In this document: one piece after another, positions 48,748-59,102 of the stretch
Numbering within the stretch: the first letter of the stretch is position 1
Layout of the letters: every line of letters begins with the position of its first letter
NCBI GenBank assembly: GCA_013141075.1
Contig: JABFRQ010000001.1
Location: 478,554-542,553, forward strand
Length of the DNA: 64,000 nt
Direction of reading: 5' to 3'
Source of the DNA: Methylotenera sp.
GTDB taxonomy: Bacteria; Pseudomonadota; Gammaproteobacteria; Burkholderiales; Methylophilaceae
Made by a program: the position numbers and the translations under genes
The notes under the pieces: model-generated
Told to the model about the DNA's origin: nothing
Database searches by the model: none
The model's input: the letters and a program-made list of their open reading frames with translations, nothing else

Positions 48748-51051
48748 ATGGCACAACAACCAATAAAAGCCCACATTTTAGGTTACCCTCGTGTGGGCGA
48801 AAAACGTGAGCTAAAATTTGCACAAGAATCTTTTTGGCGTGGTGAGTCTTCACCAGACTATTTACAGAAAACAGCACATACCTTACGTGCTGAGCATTGG
48901 AAAAAGCAACAGGCGGCTGGCCTGAGCTTTATTACCAGTAACGATTTTTCTTTATACGATCACGTGCTGGATCACACGGTGTTGTTTGGTGCATCACCTA
49001 AGCGTTTTGGCAAAACACCTTTCGGTGCAAAAAACATTTCGCCAGAAAATACTTACTTCTCGCTTGCACGTGGCAATATTGAGCAACCTGCAATGGAAAT
49101 GACTAAGTGGCTAGACACTAACTATCACTACATCGTACCTGAACTCAATGCCGACACACAGTTCTCGATTAACGCGCATGATTACCTGACACAACTAGAT
49201 GAAGCACAAAAAATTAGCTCGAATGTGAAACCCGTATTACTAGGGCCTGTGAGCTTTTTGTATTTGAGTAAAGCGCGTGACATTAATAAATTGGACTTAT
49301 TAGATAGTTTGGTTCAGCAGTATGTGTATTTACTGCAAGAGCTTCATGCCAGAAAAATTGAATGGCTACAAATTGATGAGCCAATTTTGGCATTGGACTT
49401 AGACGATGTTTGGTTAAAAGCCTTTGAACGTGCTTATGCCTGGTTTAGAACATCGCGCCCGAAACTATTGCTGACCACATATTTTGCTAATGTTTCACGC
49501 TATCAGTCTTTCATTTCCCGCTTGCCTGTAGATGGTATTCATATTGACTTAGTACGCGCACCAGAACAATTAGGGCCATGGGTCAATGCAATCCCTAGTC
49601 ATTGGGTGTTATCGGCTGGGGTGATTGATGGCCGTAATATTTGGCGCAATGATCTAGACAAAACATTGGCGCTGCTAGAACCATGGGTGCGAAGGTTAGG
49701 AGAGCGTTTGTGGGTAGCCCCTAGTTGCTCATTACTACATACGCCAGTCACATTAGCACACGAAGTTAAACTGGATGCCGAAATTAAGTCTTGGTTAGCT
49801 TTTGCCGACGAGAAGTTGGTCGAGCTTAGCGTGATTACAAAAGCTTTGAATCATGGCGTTGAGTCGGTAGCGGATGAGTTAGCGATTTCACGCGCTGCGA
49901 TTGCTTCACGCAACAATTCTGGTCGAGTTCATTCAACCAGTGTTAAGGCACGAATTGCACTATTAGTTACAGTTAATGAAAATAGGCGCAGTCCTTTTTC
50001 TGTGCGGCAAGAAAAACAAAAAGCATGTTTAAATTTACCGCTATTGCCCACCACAACCATAGGTTCTTTCCCACAAACACCTGATATTCGCGCGAGCCGT
50101 GCCGCATTAAAAAAAGGTGCTATTAGTCAACAAAAATATGATGCCGATATGGAGTCACATATTGAGTATGCAATTCGAGAACAAGAAACATTAGGCCTAG
50201 ATGTACTTGTGCATGGTGAAGCCGAGCGCAATGATATGGTGGAGTTCTTCGGGGAGCAATTAGCAGGTTATGCGTTTACCGAAAATGGCTGGGTACAAAG
50301 CTATGGCTCACGCTGCGTAAAACCGCCTGTGATTTACGGCGATGTATATAGGCCACAGCCCATGACGGTAGCCACAGCACAATTTGCACAATCACTTTCT
50401 AAAAAACCAGTGAAAGGCATGCTGACAGGTCCGATTACGATATTGCAATGGTCGTTTGTGCGTGATGATCAATCTCGTGAAACTACGGCAATGCAATTGG
50501 CATTAGCCATACGCGATGAAGTGGATGATTTGCAAAAAGCAGGTATTGCCATTATTCAAATAGATGAACCAGCATTGCGTGAAGGTTTGCCATTGCAAAA
50601 ATCTGCTTGGACTCAATATCTGGCTTGGGCGGTACGTGCATTTAAACTGAGCGCCAGCGTGGCAAACGATGATACGCAGATACACACCCATATGTGTTAC
50701 GCAGAGTTCAACGATATTCTACCAGCCATTGCAGCGATGGATGCAGATGTCATTACCATTGAAACCTCACGTTCAGCTATGGAATTACTAGATGCTTTCG
50801 GCGAATTCTCATACCCGAATGAAATAGGACCAGGTGTTTATGATATTCACTCGCCACGCGTGCCAACGGTTGAGGCTATGGAAAAACTGGTGAGGCGTGC
50901 AACAGAGGTTATTCCAGTTGAGCGGCTTTGGATTAACCCTGATTGTGGTCTAAAAACCCGTGGTTGGGATGAAACAAAACAAGCGCTAGAGAATATGGTC
51001 ACAGTGGCAAAGCATCTGAGAAAACAATTTGCTTCAACACCACAAGAGTAA
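48748..51051 (+). CDS. metE: Cobalamin-independent methionine synthase
   Basis: 767 aa, full MetE (HILGYPRVGEKRELKFAQESFW; TTTIGSFPQTPDIRASRAALKKG; CGLKTRGW). Confidence 0.97.
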   Translation: MAQQPIKAHILGYPRVGEKRELKFAQESFWRGESSPDYLQKTAHTLRAEHWKKQQAAGLSFITSNDFSLYDHVLDHTVLFGASPKRFGKTPFGAKNISPENTYFSLARGNIEQPAMEMTKWLDTNYHYIVPELNADTQFSINAHDYLTQLDEAQKISSNVKPVLLGPVSFLYLSKARDINKLDLLDSLVQQYVYLLQELHARKIEWLQIDEPILALDLDDVWLKAFERAYAWFRTSRPKLLLTTYFANVSRYQSFISRLPVDGIHIDLVRAPEQLGPWVNAIPSHWVLSAGVIDGRNIWRNDLDKTLALLEPWVRRLGERLWVAPSCSLLHTPVTLAHEVKLDAEIKSWLAFADEKLVELSVITKALNHGVESVADELAISRAAIASRNNSGRVHSTSVKARIALLVTVNENRRSPFSVRQEKQKACLNLPLLPTTTIGSFPQTPDIRASRAALKKGAISQQKYDADMESHIEYAIREQETLGLDVLVHGEAERNDMVEFFGEQLAGYAFTENGWVQSYGSRCVKPPVIYGDVYRPQPMTVATAQFAQSLSKKPVKGMLTGPITILQWSFVRDDQSRETTAMQLALAIRDEVDDLQKAGIAIIQIDEPALREGLPLQKSAWTQYLAWAVRAFKLSASVANDDTQIHTHMCYAEFNDILPAIAAMDADVITIETSRSAMELLDAFGEFSYPNEIGPGVYDIHSPRVPTVEAMEKLVRRATEVIPVERLWINPDCGLKTRGWDETKQALENMVTVAKHLRKQFASTPQE

Positions 51052-51164
51052 AACATGACAAAGCATATATAGTCATTTATTTTCAATATTTATCTATATA
51101 TTGTGTTTTTAGTATTGAATTACCCAGCCATATTGCGTTATAGTGCGCATCTACGGTTCTCAAT

Positions 51165-51450
51165 ATTTAATCAAAGATTGAGATAAAAGGGAATACGGTG
51201 CAAGGTTTTTACGATAAATGCCTTAATGCCGAAGCTGCCCCCGCAACTGTAATTAGCGAGTTATTTGTTTAAATGAATTTGCCACTGAATTTGATGTAAC
51301 GAAATTTGGGAAGGCCAACAAATAATGATGACCTGAAAGCCAGGAGACCTGCCGTAGACATGTTTCACCTATTTTTTGATAAGTGAATGTATTTATATAA
51401 CGTTTGAGGCGGGGTGTCCTCGGCAGATGGAGTATGTACCTAGTGTACAG
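51165..51450 (+). ncRNA. Cobalamin riboswitch (boundaries approximate)
   Basis: AAAAGGGAATACGGTGCAAGG ... GCTGCCCCCGCAACTGTAA ... B12 box AAGCCAGGAGACCTGCC ... gaggcggggtgtcctcggcagatgg. Confidence 0.93.
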
Positions 51451-51524
51451 CTTCGCCATGCTGGTTTTTGTTAGGCAAATTTTTTCATATTTTATGAATA
51501 TAGTTTTCCAATAAAAAGAGTCCT

Positions 51525-51542
51525 GCCCTTTAAAATAAAGGG
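51525..51542 (+). promoter_or_regulatory. Candidate riboswitch expression platform sequestering the nrdA SD
   Basis: CCCTTTA-aaa-TAAAGGG hairpin; its right arm overlaps AAAGGGAGC upstream of the ATG at 51552. Confidence 0.55.
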
Positions 51543-51551
51543 AGCTTTAAA

Positions 51552-54389
51552 ATGGATGATGTAACTTCATCAAGTATTAGGACATCTAATACTGACGCAC
51601 TAAGTGCTGAATCAGCACTATCAACACCTACACTACAAGTCATTCGTCGCAATGGCGCGGTGGTTGCTTATCACCTAGATAAAATTTCGGTAGCTATTAC
51701 CAAAGCCTTTTTAGCTGTAGAAGGCAACCATAGTGCGGCTTCGCAACGCGTGCGCGATCAAGTGGCTATCTTGAGCCAGCTTGTAAATAATGCCTTAATG
51801 CGCCGTTTGCCTACTGGTGGCGCAATCCATATTGAAGATATTCAAGATCAAGTAGAACTCGCGCTGATGCGTAACGGCAATCACGATGTGGCACGTGCTT
51901 ATGTGCTTTACCGTGAAAAGCGTAATGCCGAACGTGCGGCTGAAAAAGCCAGTCACCCAACCTCAGAACCTAGTCATGTGCTTAATGTAAATATTGATGG
52001 AAAGTTGACTCCACTCGATATTAAGCAACTCAATGATATGGTCGGTGAAGCTTGTTTAAATTTAGGCAATGTTGTTAATCCAAACCTAGTGGTTGAGCAA
52101 GCAGTGCGAGATTTGTATGATGGAATTCCATTTACAGAGGTGTACAAAGCGTTGATTTTGTCCGCCCGTAGCCTGATTGAAACTGAACCTGCCTACAATT
52201 ATGTCACAGCACGTTTGCAGTTGGATTTGGTACGTGCAGAAGTGCTAGGCGAGCGCGTGAGCCATGCCGAGATGGATGCGCATTACACCGATTATTTTCC
52301 GCGTTACATCAAAATTGGCATTGATGCTGGCTTGTTAGACTCCCGTTTAGCGCAGTTTGATTTAGCTCAATTAGCCGCTGCGTTGGTTAAAGAGCGTGAC
52401 TTTCAGTTTGCTTATTTAGGCATCCAAACGCTCTATGATCGATATTTTTTGCACATCGAAGAGCGCCGTATTGAGTTACCGCAAATCTTTTTTATGCGTG
52501 TGGCCATGGGTTTGGCGATGAATGAGATTGATCGTGAAGCGCGTGCCATTGAGTTCTACAACGTATTGAGTACGTTTGATTTTATGAGTTCTACGCCAAC
52601 GCTGTTTAATGCTGGCACCTTACATTCGCAGTTATCAAGTTGCTACTTAACTACCGTGAACGATGATTTAGACAGCATCTATCAAGGTATTAAAGAAAAT
52701 GCTTTATTGCAAAAATACGCAGGCGGTCTGGGTAATGACTGGACACCCGTGCGTTCATTAGGCGCACGCATCAAAGGCACGAACGGCAAAAGCCAAGGTG
52801 TGATTCCGTTCTTAAAAGTGGTGAACGATACGGCTGTGGCTGTAAACCAAGGCGGTAAACGTAAAGGTGCGGTGTGCGGCTATTTAGAAACTTGGCATTT
52901 AGACATTGAAGAGTTTTTAGATTTGCGCAAAAACACAGGTGATGACCGCCGACGCACGCATGACATGAATACTGCGCATTGGATTCCTGATTTATTCATG
53001 CGTCGCGTGACTGAAAACGGCGACTGGACATTATTTTCCCCATCAGATGTACCTGATTTACATGATAAGTACGGCAAAGCCTTTGAAACCGCTTATGTTG
53101 AATATGAGCGCCGTGCTGAAAATGGTGAAATCAAACTGTTTAAGAAAATCCCAGCCCTGCAAATGTGGCGCAAGATGCTTTCTATGCTGTTTGAAACAGG
53201 TCATCCGTGGATTACCTTTAAAGACCCATGCAACATTCGCTCGCCACAGCAACATGTGGGCGTGGTACATAGCTCAAACCTATGTACGGAAATTACACTG
53301 AATACTTCAGACACTGAAATTGCCGTATGCAATCTAGGTTCTGTGAATTTATTGCAGCATTTAAAAGAAGTAAATGGAAAATTAGCACTAGATAACGACA
53401 AGTTGCAAGCCACTATCAAAGTAGGCATGCGTATGCTGGATAATGTGGTGGACATTAACTTCTACCCAGTAGGTAAAGCACGCAATGCGAATACACGTCA
53501 CCGTCCAGTGGGCATGGGCATTATGGGCTTTCAAAATTGCTTACATGCGATGCGGATTCCGTATGCAAGTATGGAAGCTGTCGAGTTTGCTGACCGTGCC
53601 ATGGAAATGGTGTGTTACAACGCTTACTATGCTTCTACTGTGTTGGCAGAAGAGCGCGGCGCGTATTCAAGCTTTAAAGGTAGCTTATGGGATCAGGGTA
53701 TTTTACCACTCGATACACTTGATTTGTTATTGAGCGAGCGTGGCGGTAATGTGGATGTCGATAGAAGCCAAACACTCGATTGGGAAGCATTACGCAAGCG
53801 CATTCAAACAGTGGGTATGCGTAACTCCAACTGTGTAGCGATTGCACCAACGGCCACTATTTCTAATATTGTGGGCGTTTCTGCCAGCATTGAACCTGAA
53901 TACCAAAACCTATATGTGAAATCCAACCTATCAGGCGAATTTACTATTGTGAATGAGCAACTGGTGAGTGATCTCAAGGCGCGTGGCCTGTGGGATGCTG
54001 TCATGGTGTCTGACTTGAAATACTTTGATGGCTCATTAGCGCCGATAGAACGCGTACCCGCTGACTTGAAACAACTCTACGCCACTGCTTTTGATGTTGA
54101 TCCAACTTGGTTAATTGAAGCGGCTGCACGCCGCCAAAAATGGATAGACCAAGCGCAATCACTTAACCTGTACTTTGCAGTGCCTTCTGGCAAGAAGTTA
54201 AATGACACTTATATGCTCGCTTGGCAACGCGGCTTAAAAACCACGTATTACTTACGCTCACTGGGCGCAACTGCGGCTGAGAAATCGACGGGCACAGGCG
54301 GTGAACTCAATGCGGTTTCAGCGCATGTATCAGAGCCAGCACCAAAAATGTGTTCCATTGATAACCCAGAGTGCGAATCTTGCCAGTAA
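51552..54389 (+). CDS. nrdA: Class Ia ribonucleotide reductase alpha subunit
   Basis: 945 aa, N-terminal ATP-cone-like region, SSTPTLFNAGT, SSCYL, NLCTEI, C-terminal ECESCQ. Confidence 0.96.
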   Translation: MDDVTSSSIRTSNTDALSAESALSTPTLQVIRRNGAVVAYHLDKISVAITKAFLAVEGNHSAASQRVRDQVAILSQLVNNALMRRLPTGGAIHIEDIQDQVELALMRNGNHDVARAYVLYREKRNAERAAEKASHPTSEPSHVLNVNIDGKLTPLDIKQLNDMVGEACLNLGNVVNPNLVVEQAVRDLYDGIPFTEVYKALILSARSLIETEPAYNYVTARLQLDLVRAEVLGERVSHAEMDAHYTDYFPRYIKIGIDAGLLDSRLAQFDLAQLAAALVKERDFQFAYLGIQTLYDRYFLHIEERRIELPQIFFMRVAMGLAMNEIDREARAIEFYNVLSTFDFMSSTPTLFNAGTLHSQLSSCYLTTVNDDLDSIYQGIKENALLQKYAGGLGNDWTPVRSLGARIKGTNGKSQGVIPFLKVVNDTAVAVNQGGKRKGAVCGYLETWHLDIEEFLDLRKNTGDDRRRTHDMNTAHWIPDLFMRRVTENGDWTLFSPSDVPDLHDKYGKAFETAYVEYERRAENGEIKLFKKIPALQMWRKMLSMLFETGHPWITFKDPCNIRSPQQHVGVVHSSNLCTEITLNTSDTEIAVCNLGSVNLLQHLKEVNGKLALDNDKLQATIKVGMRMLDNVVDINFYPVGKARNANTRHRPVGMGIMGFQNCLHAMRIPYASMEAVEFADRAMEMVCYNAYYASTVLAEERGAYSSFKGSLWDQGILPLDTLDLLLSERGGNVDVDRSQTLDWEALRKRIQTVGMRNSNCVAIAPTATISNIVGVSASIEPEYQNLYVKSNLSGEFTIVNEQLVSDLKARGLWDAVMVSDLKYFDGSLAPIERVPADLKQLYATAFDVDPTWLIEAAARRQKWIDQAQSLNLYFAVPSGKKLNDTYMLAWQRGLKTTYYLRSLGATAAEKSTGTGGELNAVSAHVSEPAPKMCSIDNPECESCQ

Positions 54390-54422
54390 CTAAAAAATAA
54401 TCAAAAAGATTAAGGAAAAAAC

Positions 54423-55559
54423 ATGCTTTCATTTGAAGATGATGTTGTCGTTACACCAAATAAATCAGAACCACGCCCTAACTTAAAGGCGGTGACTGAA
54501 TTGCCTACTAAACCGACTGCCGCCAATCAGCCATCACATTCAGGCCGCGTCAATGCCTCGGATAAGCGCATGATTAACGGCCAAACCGATGTGAATCAAC
54601 TCGTGCCTTTTAAGTATCATTGGGCGTGGGATAAGTACTTGGCAGGTTGCGCTAACCATTGGATGCCGCAAGAAGTCTCCATGAGCCGTGATATTGCACA
54701 GTGGAAAGACAGCACCGCCCTCACTGACGATGAGCGCTTAATCATAAAACGTAACCTTGGTTTTTTTACCACCGCTGATTCACTTGCGGCGAACAATATC
54801 GTGCTTGGCACATATCGCCATATTACTGCGCCTGAATGTCGTCAATACTTGCTGCGCCAAGGTTTTGAAGAGGCAATTCATACCCATGCTTACCAATATA
54901 TTGTAGAAAGTTTGGGGCTGGATGAAAGTGAAATATTTAATGCTTACCAAGAAGTGCCTAGCATTAAAGCCAAAGATGATTTTTTAATTCCATTCATCAA
55001 TACGCTCACTGACCCGACGTTTAAAACAGGCACGCCAGAAGCCGATCAGCAACTTCTACGCTCACTCATCGTATTTGCTTGCATCATGGAAGGTTTGTTT
55101 TTCTATGTAGGTTTTGTGCAAATTTTAGCCCTCGGCCGCCAAAATAAAATGCAAGGCGCAGCCGAGCAGTATCAATATATTCTGCGCGATGAATCCATGC
55201 ACTGTAATTTTGGGATTGATGTGATTAACACCATCAAACTAGAAAACCCGCATTTATGGACAGTAGAATTCAGAGATGAAATCAAAGCACTCATGCAGCA
55301 CGGCGTAGAGTTGGAATACCAATATGCTGAAGCCACCATGCCGCGCGGGGTGTTAGGGCTAAACGCAACGATGTTTAAGGAATATTTGCGCTTTATTGCC
55401 AACCGTCGTTGTCAGCAAATTGGTTTAGATGTGTTGTATCCAAATGCGAATAATCCGTTCCCTTGGATGAGCGAAATGATGGACTTAAAGAAAGAGAAAA
55501 ACTTCTTTGAAACACGTGTCACTGAATATCAAACGGGCGGTGCTTTAAGTTGGGAGTGA
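54423..55559 (+). CDS. nrdB: Class I ribonucleotide reductase beta subunit
   Basis: 378 aa, R2 fold with [16 protein letters not shown] and [11 protein letters not shown]. Confidence 0.96.
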   Translation: MLSFEDDVVVTPNKSEPRPNLKAVTELPTKPTAANQPSHSGRVNASDKRMINGQTDVNQLVPFKYHWAWDKYLAGCANHWMPQEVSMSRDIAQWKDSTALTDDERLIIKRNLGFFTTADSLAANNIVLGTYRHITAPECRQYLLRQGFEEAIHTHAYQYIVESLGLDESEIFNAYQEVPSIKAKDDFLIPFINTLTDPTFKTGTPEADQQLLRSLIVFACIMEGLFFYVGFVQILALGRQNKMQGAAEQYQYILRDESMHCNFGIDVINTIKLENPHLWTVEFRDEIKALMQHGVELEYQYAEATMPRGVLGLNATMFKEYLRFIANRRCQQIGLDVLYPNANNPFPWMSEMMDLKKEKNFFETRVTEYQTGGALSWE

Positions 55560-55618
55560 AACGAGAATTGTAAATGACACTTCAATTTAAACTATAACTA
55601 TAGAGTGGGTAGCTGAAT

Positions 55619-58588
55619 ATGTCTCGTCGTTCTATACTTTCCGTTTCAGAGCGTGATAGCTTACTAGTGATTCCAGAAAATCAGGATGATTTAATTCGCT
55701 ACTACACCTTTAATGAGTCTGATTTATCATTGATTCGGCAACGACGTGGTGATGCCAATCGACTTGGTTTTGCCGTACAGCTTTGTCTGCTGCGCTATCC
55801 TGGATATGGTCTGGCCAATGATATGGTAGCCACCAAACCAGTAATACAATGGGCTGCCAGCCAAACCAAGACAGACGCAAGCACATGGGATAAATATGGT
55901 GAGCGCGATGAAACGCGGCGAGAACATCTTCAGGAATTGCGCGCTTACCTCAAGCTATCCCCATTTAGCCTGTCTGATTTTCGTTTTCTGTTGCACGATT
56001 TGATTGATCTTGCCATGCAGACCGACAAGGGGCTTGTACTCGCAGCGCATGCATTGGAAACGCTTCGCCATCGGCAGGTTATGTTACCAGCACTTACTGT
56101 GATTGATCGAGCCTGTGCAGAAGCCATTACACATGCTAATCGACGCATTTATCGTACATTAATTGAACCACTGACTGAGCAGCATAAGTGTAGGCTAGAT
56201 GATTTACTGAAGCGCAAACCAAATAACAGCACCACTTGGCTGATCTGGTTACGCCAGTCACCACTGAAACCAAATTCGCGGCATATGCTTGAACATATCG
56301 AACGACTAAAAGCATTCCAAAAGTTGGATTTGCCTGAAGGGATTGGTCGCTATATTCATCAAAACCGCCTGCTGAAGTTAGCACGCGAAGGTGGTCAGAT
56401 GACACCGCAAGACCTGAGCAAGTTTGAGAAAGAGCGACGTTATGCCACGTTGGTCGCGCTGGCCTTGGAAGGAATGGCAACAGTAACGGATGAACTGGTT
56501 GATTTACATGATCGCATTCTGGTTAAGCTATTTAGTACAGCCAAAAACAAACATCAGCAACAATTCCAAAAACAAGGCAAGGTAATCAACGATAAAGTCA
56601 GGCTATATTCAAAAATCGGCCTTGCCTTGGTTAAGGCGAAGCAATCGGGCAGCGATCCCTATGCAGCCATTGAGTCGGTCATTCCATGGGATGATTTCAC
56701 GCAGAGCGTCACCGAAGCCGAGCAACTCGCTCAGCCAGAATCGTTTGATCACCTGCACTTGGTCGGTGAACAATTTAATATGTTGCGCCGATACACACCA
56801 GAGTTTTTAGGGGTACTCAAGTTACGTGCGGCACCAGCAGCAAAGAGCGTATTAGATGCTATTGAGGTGTTGCGTGGAATGAATACCGACAGCGCACGTA
56901 AAGTACCAGAAAATGCACCAACAGATTTTATCAAAACACGCTGGAAACCACTTGTGCTGACGGATGATGGTATCGACCGTCGTTACTATGAAATTTGCGT
57001 ATTGTCAGAACTGAAAAATGCACTTCGTTCAGGCGACATATGGGTAGAAGGCTCCCGCCAGTTTAAAGACTTTGATGAATATCTGTTACCTATGGATAAA
57101 TTCAGTGAGCTCAAACAGGCAAAGGAATTACCAATTGCTATCAATCCAGACTGTGACCAATATCTGCATGATCGGCTAACCCTATTAGAACAACAGCTGG
57201 CTACAGTCAACAGGCTGGCTCTGGCCAATGAACTGCCTGATGCAATATTCACAGACTCTGGATTGAAGATCACACCACTGGATGCCGCTGTACCAGAAGC
57301 AGCACAATTCCTTATTGACCAAACAGGCATGCTATTGCCGCGCGTCAAAATTACCGAACTTTTAATGGACGTTGATGACTGGACTGGCTTCACACGACAT
57401 TTCGTGCACTTAAAGGGTGGTGAGCCTGTCAAAGATAGGACGTTATTACTGTCAGCCATACTTGCCGATGCGATTAACCTAGGCTTAACCAAAATGGCTG
57501 AATCTAGTCCTGGAACGACTTACGCAAAACTGTCATGGCTCCAAGCATGGCACATTCGTGATGAAACCTATTCGACTGGGCTGGCAGATATAGTCAATGC
57601 GCAGTTTGGACAGTCTTTTGCCGCTAACTGGGGTGATGGCACAACATCATCGTCAGATGGACAGCGCTTCCGAGCAGGCAGTAAAGCCGAAAGTAGCGGT
57701 CATATCAACCCAAAATATGGCAGTGAACCTGGCAGATTATTTTACACTCACATTTCTGACCAGTATGCGCCGTTCAGTACCAAGTTGGTCAATGTGGGTG
57801 TACGCGATTCAACCTATGTGCTTGATGGGTTGCTATATCATGAATCTGATTTGCGAGTTGAAGAGCATTATACTGACACTGCAGGTTTTACCGATCATGT
57901 ATTTGGTTTGATGCATCTTCTAGGCTTTAGGTTTGCGCCACGCATTCGCGATCTGAAGGATACCAAACTGTATATCATAAAAAACAAACAGGATTATCCA
58001 GCACTGGATACCATGATCGGTGGCACCCTGAACATCAAGCACATTCGTACGCATTGGGATGAGATTTTACGTCTAGCCACTTCAATCAAACAGGGGACTG
58101 TCACTGCCTCACTGATGATACGCAAACTCGGCAGTTACCCGCGTCAGAACGGCCTAGCTATAGCTCTACGTGAGTTGGGCCGCATCGAACGCACGCTGTT
58201 TATTCTGGACTGGTTACAAAGTGTTGAATTGCGCAGACGTGTTCATGCTGGATTAAACAAAGGTGAAGCACGCAACGCTTTAGCCAGAGCTGTATTCTTT
58301 AACCGCCTTGGTGAAATTCGCGACCGAAGCTTTGAACAGCAACGTTACCGAGCCAGTGGTCTAAATTTGGTGACAGCCGCTATCGTATTGTGGAATACCG
58401 TGTATCTAGATCTAGCAACGCAAACCATGCGCGAGGCAGGTAACAAAGCGTTCGATGACGCCTTATTACAGTACCTATCGCCATTAGGTTGGGAGCATAT
58501 CAACCTGACTGGTGATTATGTTTGGCGGCAAAATCGCAAAGTAGAAGATGGTAAATTTAGACCGTTACGCAACGCAGAAAAGTCTTAG
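55619..58588 (+). CDS. tnpA: Tn3-family transposase TnpA
   Basis: 989-aa Tn3-family transposase, apparently intact; 3' end overlaps IR-R. Confidence 0.96.
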   Translation: MSRRSILSVSERDSLLVIPENQDDLIRYYTFNESDLSLIRQRRGDANRLGFAVQLCLLRYPGYGLANDMVATKPVIQWAASQTKTDASTWDKYGERDETRREHLQELRAYLKLSPFSLSDFRFLLHDLIDLAMQTDKGLVLAAHALETLRHRQVMLPALTVIDRACAEAITHANRRIYRTLIEPLTEQHKCRLDDLLKRKPNNSTTWLIWLRQSPLKPNSRHMLEHIERLKAFQKLDLPEGIGRYIHQNRLLKLAREGGQMTPQDLSKFEKERRYATLVALALEGMATVTDELVDLHDRILVKLFSTAKNKHQQQFQKQGKVINDKVRLYSKIGLALVKAKQSGSDPYAAIESVIPWDDFTQSVTEAEQLAQPESFDHLHLVGEQFNMLRRYTPEFLGVLKLRAAPAAKSVLDAIEVLRGMNTDSARKVPENAPTDFIKTRWKPLVLTDDGIDRRYYEICVLSELKNALRSGDIWVEGSRQFKDFDEYLLPMDKFSELKQAKELPIAINPDCDQYLHDRLTLLEQQLATVNRLALANELPDAIFTDSGLKITPLDAAVPEAAQFLIDQTGMLLPRVKITELLMDVDDWTGFTRHFVHLKGGEPVKDRTLLLSAILADAINLGLTKMAESSPGTTYAKLSWLQAWHIRDETYSTGLADIVNAQFGQSFAANWGDGTTSSSDGQRFRAGSKAESSGHINPKYGSEPGRLFYTHISDQYAPFSTKLVNVGVRDSTYVLDGLLYHESDLRVEEHYTDTAGFTDHVFGLMHLLGFRFAPRIRDLKDTKLYIIKNKQDYPALDTMIGGTLNIKHIRTHWDEILRLATSIKQGTVTASLMIRKLGSYPRQNGLAIALRELGRIERTLFILDWLQSVELRRRVHAGLNKGEARNALARAVFFNRLGEIRDRSFEQQRYRASGLNLVTAAIVLWNTVYLDLATQTMREAGNKAFDDALLQYLSPLGWEHINLTGDYVWRQNRKVEDGKFRPLRNAEKS

Positions 58589-58621
58589 CGTACAATTTTC
58601 TCCGTTTTCTGCGTTCGCCCC
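58584..58621 (-). repeat. Tn3-family IR-R
   Basis: Reverse complement GGGGCGAACGCAGAAAACGGAGAAAATTGTACGCTAAG, 36/38 match to IR-L. Confidence 0.95.
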
Positions 58622-58763
58622 TACTTTGTGTTCTATCTTGACCTTGGATAAATCGTTTCATATTTAAATAAAAACAATGTAATCAGATGGTTAAATTATA
58701 CAATATCTACATTAATGTGTTTATTTCAGATTAAATTTATTGGGGTTTTGACACAGGCTCGGC
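58622..58763 (-). mobile_element. 5' remnant of an IS1182-like element (end + first ~13 codons of transposase)
   Basis: Minus-strand ATG at 58659-58661 reads MKRFIQGQDRTQS then runs into IR-R; upstream terminus-like ggggttttgacacaggctc. Confidence 0.6.
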
Positions 58764-58928
58764 CCAAAGGAGACACTGGTCTCTGTTGACAAAAAGGCAA
58801 AACTCTTCAAAATTAAAGTTCACTAATGCACTTTTTTCGTCACAAAATCATCAATTGTCAGAAATAGATAATAAATGGTACTCACCATTTTATTTAGTCG
58901 TGCATTGACTTGAGTTAATATTATTAAC

Positions 58929-59102
58929 ATGAAGTTAATTTCACTAAGCTTACCGCACAAAATCTCTATATCCGTTCTGGCCTTAATTTTCTTTGGTCTT
59001 GGACCATTAGTTATTTATACCACTAATACTCTTAAATCAAATCTTCAATCGCTGCTTACTTCACAACAAGTTAGCTCATTAAACTTTAAATTAATATCTT
59101 AG
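58929..59102 (+). pseudogene. Truncated N-terminus of a membrane sensor (histidine-kinase-like)
   Basis: 57 aa MKLISLSLPHKISISVLALIFFGLGPLVIYTTNTLKSNLQSLLTSQQVSSLNFKLIS: one TM plus start of a periplasmic sensor, then stop inside the converging gene. Confidence 0.5.

Larger units (their letters stand above)
46970..58621. mobile_element. Tn3-family transposon carrying metR, metE, cobalamin riboswitch and nrdAB
   Basis: 38-bp terminal inverted repeats (36/38 identical), tnpR at left end, tnpA at right end. Confidence 0.93.

Noticed and set aside
51253-51459. 68-aa minus-strand ORF
   Set aside because: Antisense to the cobalamin riboswitch; no RBS or homology.
51060-51550. Riboswitch considered as a metE regulator
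   Set aside because: It lies after the metE stop codon and directly upstream of nrdA in the sense orientation, so nrdAB is its target.
46965-58626. 5-bp target-site duplication around the Tn3 element
   Set aside because: AAATA on the left versus TACTT on the right; no duplication.
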